From NCBI RefSeq assembly GCF_016587375.1, contig NZ_BNJG01000009.1, positions 1-64,000 of the forward strand: a stretch of DNA of 64,000 nt. The letters run 5' to 3'. Positions within the stretch are counted from its first letter, which is position 1, and each line of letters starts with the position of its first letter. The notes under the pieces were generated by a model. It did not search any database and was not told where the DNA came from. It saw nothing but the letters and a program-made list of their open reading frames with translations. Source of the DNA: Ktedonobacter robiniae (GTDB lineage: Bacteria; Chloroflexota; Ktedonobacteria; Ktedonobacterales; Ktedonobacteraceae). This document shows positions 60,201-64,000 of this stretch, in pieces. The position numbers and the translations under genes were made by a program.

Positions 60201-61277
60201 ATGCTTGTTGATTTGCGTAGTGATACCGTTACCCAGCCGACGCAGGAGATGCGCGAGGCGATGTACCGTGCCGAGGTTGGCGATGATGTATATGATGAAG
60301 ACCCTACCATTCATCGCCTGCAAGAGCTGGCAGCCGAGATGACGGGGAAAGAGGCGGCGCTCTTCGTGCCAACGGGGACGATGGGCAATGCCATTGCTGT
60401 GTTGACGCATACCGGGCGCGGGCAGGCGGTGATGGTGGGTGATGAGTCGCATATTTATCACTATGAAGCGGGCGGGGCCTCGACCCTGGGTGGCTCGCCC
60501 ATGTATGTTGTGCCCACGCATACCTCGGGGATGCTGGACCTGGAGCGGGTACGCGATGGGATCGCGGGGCTTGCGGACCCGCATGTCGCGCCCACAGGGT
60601 TGATCTGTGTGGAGAATACACATAACCGTTGTGGTGGGACGGTGCTGACCGTTGAGCAGCTTGCGTCGCTTGCGGACCTCGCTCATGCGCACAATATCCC
60701 TGTGCATATGGATGGAGCGCGTCTCTTTAACGCTGCTGTAGCCCTGGACCAGCCAGTGCATGAGCTGGCGCGGCCGGTGGACTCGCTGATGTTCTGTCTC
60801 TCCAAGGGGTTGAGCGCGCCTGTGGGATCACTGCTGGTAGGCAGTAAAGATTTTATTCGGCGCGCGCTACGCACGCGCAAACTGCTGGGTGGTGGCATGC
60901 GCCAGGCTGGCTTTCTGGCTGCGGCGGGCATTGTGGCTCTGGAGCAGATGGTGGAGCGCCTGGCGGATGACCATACGCGCTGTAAGCGCCTGGCGCTGGC
61001 CCTGGCCGATATACCAGAGGTCGAGGTCTTCCCAGAGAAGACGGTGACCAACATGGTCATCTTCCGCCTGCGTGATCAGCAGGGCGCGGCGCTAGATGCC
61101 ACTGAGACCCAGCGCTTTATCCAGGCTGCGCGTGAGCAGGGCGTGTTGATGGGTCAGTCGGGCGTGGGCCGCGTGCGAGCCGTGACGCATTATGGCATCG
61201 AAGACGAGCATATTGAGGCGGCCATCCAGGGCATACGCCAGGCTTTGCGTGATAGCAAAATCGCGAAAATTGGCTAA
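60201..61277 (+). CDS. ltaE: Low-specificity L-threonine aldolase
   Basis: LtaE cleaves L-threonine and L-allo-threonine to glycine and acetaldehyde with PLP. The 358-aa enzyme shows VDLRSDTVTQPTQEMREAM, YDEDPTIHRLQELAAEMTGK, ALFVPTGTMGNAIAVLTH, VENTHNRCGGTVL, VHMDGARLFNAAVAL (Asp), SLMFCLSKGLSAPVGSLLVG (PLP Lys), GGGMRQAGFLAAAG. GGAGGAG precedes the ATG. Confidence 0.95.
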   Translation: MLVDLRSDTVTQPTQEMREAMYRAEVGDDVYDEDPTIHRLQELAAEMTGKEAALFVPTGTMGNAIAVLTHTGRGQAVMVGDESHIYHYEAGGASTLGGSPMYVVPTHTSGMLDLERVRDGIAGLADPHVAPTGLICVENTHNRCGGTVLTVEQLASLADLAHAHNIPVHMDGARLFNAAVALDQPVHELARPVDSLMFCLSKGLSAPVGSLLVGSKDFIRRALRTRKLLGGGMRQAGFLAAAGIVALEQMVERLADDHTRCKRLALALADIPEVEVFPEKTVTNMVIFRLRDQQGAALDATETQRFIQAAREQGVLMGQSGVGRVRAVTHYGIEDEHIEAAIQGIRQALRDSKIAKIG

Positions 61278-61302
61278 GAGTCATCCTTTTTTGCTGCGGC
61301 CC

Positions 61303-61473
61303 GTGGATGACTGGAAGCGGGAGAAGTTCGGTGGCTTGCAATATCTACCACGCGAACTCACGGATCGTGGCGAACACAAATGCATCAATAGCGCATCTAA
61401 TGACTTGGTATTGATGCAAGTTGCACGCGAGCTGCGCCAGGTCGCGGAGGCGATCCAGGCCACGTTTGGATAA
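61303..61473 (+). CDS. Possible small protein, 56 aa
   Basis: A short frame follows ltaE; GTG 61303 would give VDDWKREKFGGLQYLPRELT, then RGEHKCINSASNDLVLMQVA and a helical end. The amino-acid mix looks protein-like and a strong terminator follows 6 nt after its stop, but the ribosome site is poor. Could be non-coding. Confidence 0.35.
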   Translation: MDDWKREKFGGLQYLPRELTDRGEHKCINSASNDLVLMQVARELRQVAEAIQATFG

Positions 61474-61479
61474 AAAATC

Positions 61480-61541
61480 TTCTAGGTAAAAGAAACTGGG
61501 GAACCAGTCCTGCCTGGTTCCCCAGTTTCTTTTACCTAGAA
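61480..61541. terminator. Long perfect hairpin between convergent units (28-bp stem)
   Basis: 61480-61507 pairs exactly with 61514-61541, loop TCCTGC. It ends 1 nt before the nth stop codon. Confidence 0.9.
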
Positions 61542-61542
61542 C

Positions 61543-62271
61543 TTATTTTGTGGGGAGCATTGTTTCTTCTGGGTTGACGCTGCCCGCGTAGGCGCATTCA
61601 GAGATCAGCGGACAGTGTGGACACTTAGGGCGCTGGGCATGGCAGATGGTGCGCCCGTGGCGGATCAGGTTTACATGCAAAGTGTAGGCCCATTCTGGTG
61701 GGAGCGCTTTGAGAAAGATGGTATGGGCCTGGTCGGCGCTGACCTTGGGACCGATCAGGCCCAGGCGATGGGTCAGGCGGTGCAGGTGGGTATCAATGGG
61801 CATAAGAGGTCGGCCCATATTAAAGAGAAGCACACAGGCAGCGGTCTTGGGTCCCACGCCTGGCATCTGCTGGAGATAGCGCCAGGCTTCTTCCAGTGGC
61901 TGCCCTTTGAGTTCATCTTGCAGAAAGGCAGAAAGTGAGCGCGTATCTCCCTTCGCTTGCTGCCACTCGCTGAGCGTATGTAGCGCACTTTGAATGCGGG
62001 GCGCTTTTATATTCGCAAGGCCGCCACTCTTGATGGCCTCGGCCACCTCATGGGTGGGTGCGTCGCGAACCTCCTCCCAGGTGGGAAATTTTTCTATTAA
62101 CTGGCGGTAGGCACGCCCTGAGTTGATGTCAGAGGTGTGTTGTGACAGAATTGTTCCCACCAGCCCGCCCAGGGGATCATGGTCTGGCTCCCAGGTTGGT
62201 TCTCCATAATAGCCAATCAGTAGATCATAAACGCGCTCTAAATGCTCCAGAGCGCCAGGCGTGATACCCAT
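61543..62271 (-). CDS. nth: Endonuclease III-type DNA glycosylase
   Basis: 242 aa. Base-excision enzyme for oxidised pyrimidines. Helix-hairpin-helix LQQMPGVGPKTAACVLLF (catalytic Lys in GPKTA), catalytic Asp in MPIDTHLHRLTHRLGL, and a C-terminal iron-sulphur loop C-x6-C-x2-C-x5-C (CHAQRPKCPHCPLISEC). It is somewhat longer than E. coli Nth. Confidence 0.93.
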   Translation of the reverse strand: MGITPGALEHLERVYDLLIGYYGEPTWEPDHDPLGGLVGTILSQHTSDINSGRAYRQLIEKFPTWEEVRDAPTHEVAEAIKSGGLANIKAPRIQSALHTLSEWQQAKGDTRSLSAFLQDELKGQPLEEAWRYLQQMPGVGPKTAACVLLFNMGRPLMPIDTHLHRLTHRLGLIGPKVSADQAHTIFLKALPPEWAYTLHVNLIRHGRTICHAQRPKCPHCPLISECAYAGSVNPEETMLPTK

Positions 62272-62397
62272 ATTCTTACCCCTTCTTCTTTATTTTTTTA
62301 CTCACTCTACAGACGAGCGACGGGGCTTTTTGGGTCTATGCCAGGGAAAAATGATTGTTCTGTTGTATCTCCTCGGGAATTCTCGCCACTATGTGGC

Positions 62398-62466
62398 TCA
62401 CCGGGTCAGGGTCTGTGGTGCCGGGCTGGCAAAGCCAGCCCGGCACCACAGACCCTGACCCGGTGA
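62398..62466. terminator. Long perfect hairpin (33-bp stem)
   Basis: 62398-62430 pairs exactly with 62434-62466, loop AAA. It lies 25 nt after the hydrolase stop (minus strand) and upstream of nth. No T-tract. Confidence 0.9.
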
Positions 62467-62491
62467 AGCGTCACAGACGTTGAGAGCAGCC

Positions 62492-63322
62492 CTACAAAAA
62501 GTATTCGCTGACTGCCCTGGCAACTTCCTGAGGGCCGGTTTTGTTGAGTCCGAAGTGGTCGAGGGCTGGAAACTCCCGCGTTTCAACGTGCGGGAAGACC
62601 GCTGCGAGTCGCTTCATGCTTGTGTCCGCCTGCGGAATATGCCCTTTGCCACCATACATGAGCAGGACACCCGCAGTTATTTCCCCATAATTTTTATAGC
62701 TGTTGTCCAGGCGTGCTACTTCTTTGTGTTCACGTAGATTTTCCTGAAGGAGGCTCAGGATGGTCTTGAGCTGATGAGATTTCAGGAAAAGCGGCAGCAT
62801 GCGCTTCATGAGCCAGGGTGGTGTTTTGCGCGCGGACTCCGGACCCATGGCGAGGGTAAACTCGACAAAGGCATCCAGTTGCTTGTTCTCGGCCAGCTTC
62901 TTTTCATAGCCCGGTATCCAGGCTACCGGGATGGACCCATTGATGGAGACACCAGGATCATAGACTGCTACTCTGGCGAATGCCTGGTTGTTGCGGGCTG
63001 ATTCCAGGGCGACAAGCCCGCCAAAGCTATGGCCGACGAGAAGATGCGCACCGGTCTGGCGCTGCAGCGCGAGTACATCCTCTCGCTCTTTTTTAATACT
63101 GTAATCGCTACCCTGTGGTCCGCTCTGGCCGCGCCCACGCCGTTCCATGGTGTGAACGGTGAAGTGCTCGGCCAGAGCACGCGCGAAGGCCGTATAGTCA
63201 CGGGCCAACGAGAGCGCGCCGGGCACCACAATCACTGCCGGCCCGCTGCCCACGCTCAGGTAGCTAATCGTGGTTCCATCCTGAGAAAGCACAGTGCTGG
63301 TCGTCTCTATCGCAGTGTTCAT
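62492..63322 (-). CDS. Alpha/beta hydrolase
   Basis: 276 aa. Nucleophile elbow LLVGHSFGGLVAL (Ser), oxyanion region VVPGALSLARDY, catalytic His in FPALDHFGLN. The usual acid position (MYGGKGH) has no Asp or Glu, so the acid may come from elsewhere (VYDPGV). The ATG at 63322 follows AAAGGAG and overlaps the upstream SDR stop (ATGA), showing translational coupling. Substrate unknown. Confidence 0.88.
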   Translation of the reverse strand: MNTAIETTSTVLSQDGTTISYLSVGSGPAVIVVPGALSLARDYTAFARALAEHFTVHTMERRGRGQSGPQGSDYSIKKEREDVLALQRQTGAHLLVGHSFGGLVALESARNNQAFARVAVYDPGVSINGSIPVAWIPGYEKKLAENKQLDAFVEFTLAMGPESARKTPPWLMKRMLPLFLKSHQLKTILSLLQENLREHKEVARLDNSYKNYGEITAGVLLMYGGKGHIPQADTSMKRLAAVFPHVETREFPALDHFGLNKTGPQEVARAVSEYFL

Positions 63323-64000
63323 GATAATGACTCCTTTGGGGTGGCTGGGAAGGCGGTGGCGATGGAGGTGGCTTCCCAGGTTTTCCATTCCTGGGAAACT
63401 TCGTCCAGTTTTTTGCGCATCATCTCCAGGGCGTCGGCTCCCAGAGCCAGGCGCAAGGGAGGTTGGGGATGCTCAACCACCTTGAGGATCGCGGCTGCGG
63501 CCAGGGCCGGATCACCTGGTTCATGCCCGTGAATGTTCTTCGTGGTGTAGTCAAGCACCATGCCGCTGGTCTGCGCGTAGTCCTCGATTTTGCGCTCCGC
63601 CACTTTTAGTGAGCGACCGGTGAAGTCTGTGCGAAACAACCCGGGTTCAATGATAGTCAGATGAATGCCCAGCGGCGCTATTTCCTGGGCCAGCGCGTCG
63701 GATAGCCCTTCAACGGCACGTTTACTGGCGTTGTACATGCCCATCCCCATAAAGCTGACAAAACCGCCGATCGAGGACATCATCAGAATATGCCCGCGTC
63801 GTTGAGCGCGTAGGATGGGCAGGGCCGCGCGGGTAACATTGAGGAGCCCGAAGACGTTGGTCTCGAACTGCTGGCGTACCTCAAGCGCTGAGGTTTCTTC
63901 GATAGCTCCAAAGAGACCATAACCGGCGTTGTTGACTAACACATCGATCTGTCCGAATCGCTCCACAGCCTGCGCAACTGCCTCCTGGCACTGGGCCTCG
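63319..64000 (-). CDS. Short-chain dehydrogenase/reductase (partial at window edge)
   Basis: The C-terminal 227 residues of an SDR: ERFGQIDVLVNNAGYGLFG, VFGLLNVTRAALPILRAQRRG, ILMMSSIGGFVSFMGMGMY (Ser), YNASKRAVEGLSDAL (Tyr, Lys), LTIIEPGLFRTDF. The frame stays open to the window end, so the NAD(P) loop is outside. It is co-translated with the hydrolase. Confidence 0.92.
   Translation of the reverse strand, partial: EAQCQEAVAQAVERFGQIDVLVNNAGYGLFGAIEETSALEVRQQFETNVFGLLNVTRAALPILRAQRRGHILMMSSIGGFVSFMGMGMYNASKRAVEGLSDALAQEIAPLGIHLTIIEPGLFRTDFTGRSLKVAERKIEDYAQTSGMVLDYTTKNIHGHEPGDPALAAAAILKVVEHPQPPLRLALGADALEMMRKKLDEVSQEWKTWEATSIATAFPATPKESLS

Noticed and set aside
1..64000. CRISPR array
   Set aside because: No regularly spaced direct repeats of 25-40 bp were found; the repeats present are hairpins or dispersed elements, and there is no cas gene.

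Overview
The window looks like chromosome of a high-complexity, moderately GC-rich bacterium of the Chloroflexota, most likely class Ktedonobacteria. This is an inference from the gene mix (XRE-GAF regulators, PspA, SUKH and Uma2 proteins, many diverse IS elements, unusual sigma-factor pairs), not from a marker-gene search. Most of the window is ordinary chromosomal backbone; one low-GC accessory block lies at about 6.2-21 kb.

Layout. 1-6.1 kb: end of a glycogen synthase, a secreted two-jellyroll protein, a sigma-factor/partner pair, a LarC-like protein and a DnaJC28-type protein. 6.2-21 kb, accessory block: a gene split by one stop codon, an IS3-type element, small membrane and hypothetical genes, a frameshifted gene, tandem HNH genes, one gene broken by two separate insertions of the same IS, a SUKH protein, a Uma2 nuclease, an IS256 element joining two truncated genes, and a tyrosine integrase beside tRNA-Thr(CGT). 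Short sequence repeats mark possible attachment and integrase arm sites of this island.

21.4-36 kb: an AAA ATPase with a winged helix, RdgB, a DnaQ exonuclease fused to a helicase module whose motifs are eroded, a molybdopterin oxidoreductase, a GAF sensor kinase, PspA, tRNA-Gly(CCC), an MFS transporter and SerA. 36-47 kb: two tandem amino-acid-binding lipoproteins, pyruvate kinase, the rpsP-khpA-rimM translation cluster, a BtuF-like protein, and a dhaK-dhaL-dhaM-HPr operon for PEP-dependent dihydroxyacetone phosphorylation. 47-64 kb: an HD protein, two PLP aldolase-type enzymes, an ACT protein, a PAP2 phosphatase, an XRE repressor with visible operators, ClpP, a GAF regulator, a methyltransferase, FabG, a pentapeptide-repeat protein, DUF971, endonuclease III, an alpha/beta hydrolase and two SDR enzymes.

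The most distinctive non-coding feature is a set of thirteen very long, nearly perfect hairpins (22-36 bp stems, loops mostly 0-6 nt). Each has its own sequence. They usually abut or overlap stop codons, but two lie between divergent genes where no transcript should end. Two families of dispersed inverted-repeat elements (GGTAGGGACC-type and CTTATTCCGAA-type ends) also recur.
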